Shown piece after piece: positions 49,580-49,673 of a DNA stretch of 49,673 bases; within the stretch, counting starts at the first letter, position 1, and each line of letters begins with the position of its first letter. The translations under genes were made by a program, and so were the position numbers. The notes beneath the pieces were generated by a model. That model ran no database searches, was not told the origin of the DNA, and worked only from the letters and a program-made list of their open reading frames with translations. Location: NCBI GenBank assembly GCA_020024255.1, contig JAHHTX010000002.1, forward strand, positions 1 to 49,673. The letters are read 5' to 3'. This DNA comes from Anaerotignum sp. GTDB taxonomy: Bacteria > Bacillota > Clostridia > Lachnospirales > Anaerotignaceae.

Positions 49580-49673
49580 CTGTAGAAAAAGTAGTTTCTA
49601 CCCTTTTTCAAAAATGCGGAAGGGTTTGGGAAACGAAGGGTTTCCCAAATGGAATCCGCAATGGGAATTCACT
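49580..49673 (+). repeat. Dispersed hairpin repeat, copy R8 (cut by the window end)
   Basis: Starts with the terminus CTGTAGAAAAAGTAG, then TGCGGA, TTTGGGAAAC / GTTTCCCAAA, TCCGCA and the first half of the GTGGGAA hairpin (here ATGGGAA). It continues past the window. Confidence 0.88.

Overview
The window looks like the chromosome of an anaerobic, endospore-forming Clostridia member, probably Lachnospiraceae- or Anaerotignum-like; that placement is inferred from gene content, not from a marker gene. The clues are three engulfment genes (spoIID, a spoIIQ-like M23 gene, spoIIP), an oxygen-defence set without catalase (five-part flavodiiron/rubredoxin/NADH oxidoreductase fusion, desulfoferrodoxin, rubrerythrin), moderate GC and strong Shine-Dalgarno sites.

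Layout. 1-4.3 kb: tRNA-Ser, a cysteine desulfidase-family gene and a tldD/tldE pair. 4.5-9 kb: a MATE exporter, ytvI, and ispE overlapping a GntR regulator. 9-12.8 kb: spoIID, the spoIIQ-like gene, a macro-domain gene and hpf, with a cluster of DnaA-box-like sequences before hpf. 12.8-18.5 kb: a stalk-domain secreted protein, tRNA-Pro with an AGG anticodon, a Nudix hydrolase, a small siroheme reductase, IMP dehydrogenase, a Gx-transporter/NusG-II pair and tRNA-Phe. 18.7-25.9 kb: a SulP permease, a second MATE exporter, cysteine synthase and a chemotaxis receptor. 26-27.3 kb: a three-gene phage-tail-fibre cassette standing alone, including a 39-aa XkdX-like gene. 27.6-33.5 kb: pgi, a LysM-G5 protein, wecB fused in frame to a SHOCT-like protein, a small membrane protein and an FAH-family enzyme. 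33.8-42.6 kb: argH, a CofE-like protein with an attenuator-like leader, a HAD phosphatase, spoIIP, and the cdaA-cdaR-glmM operon. 43.2-49.5 kb: an XRE regulator, the oxygen/ROS-defence genes with a Crp-family regulator, maf, rubrerythrin and an unknown protein.

A dispersed intergenic repeat of about 220 bp recurs through the window: eight full or deleted copies plus one end-derived hairpin. It has imperfect terminal inverted repeats resembling GTAGACAAAGTGG / GTGCCGACAAAGTCG and four or five consecutive hairpins, and nearly all copies sit directly 3' of genes. It looks like a MITE-type element doubling as a structured 3' end, and it is the most conspicuous unexplained structure here. Other points worth a second look are the palindromic DnaA-box array, the wecB fusion with a strong internal ribosome-binding site, the A34 tRNA-Pro, the CofE-like leader and the degenerate SpoIIQ.
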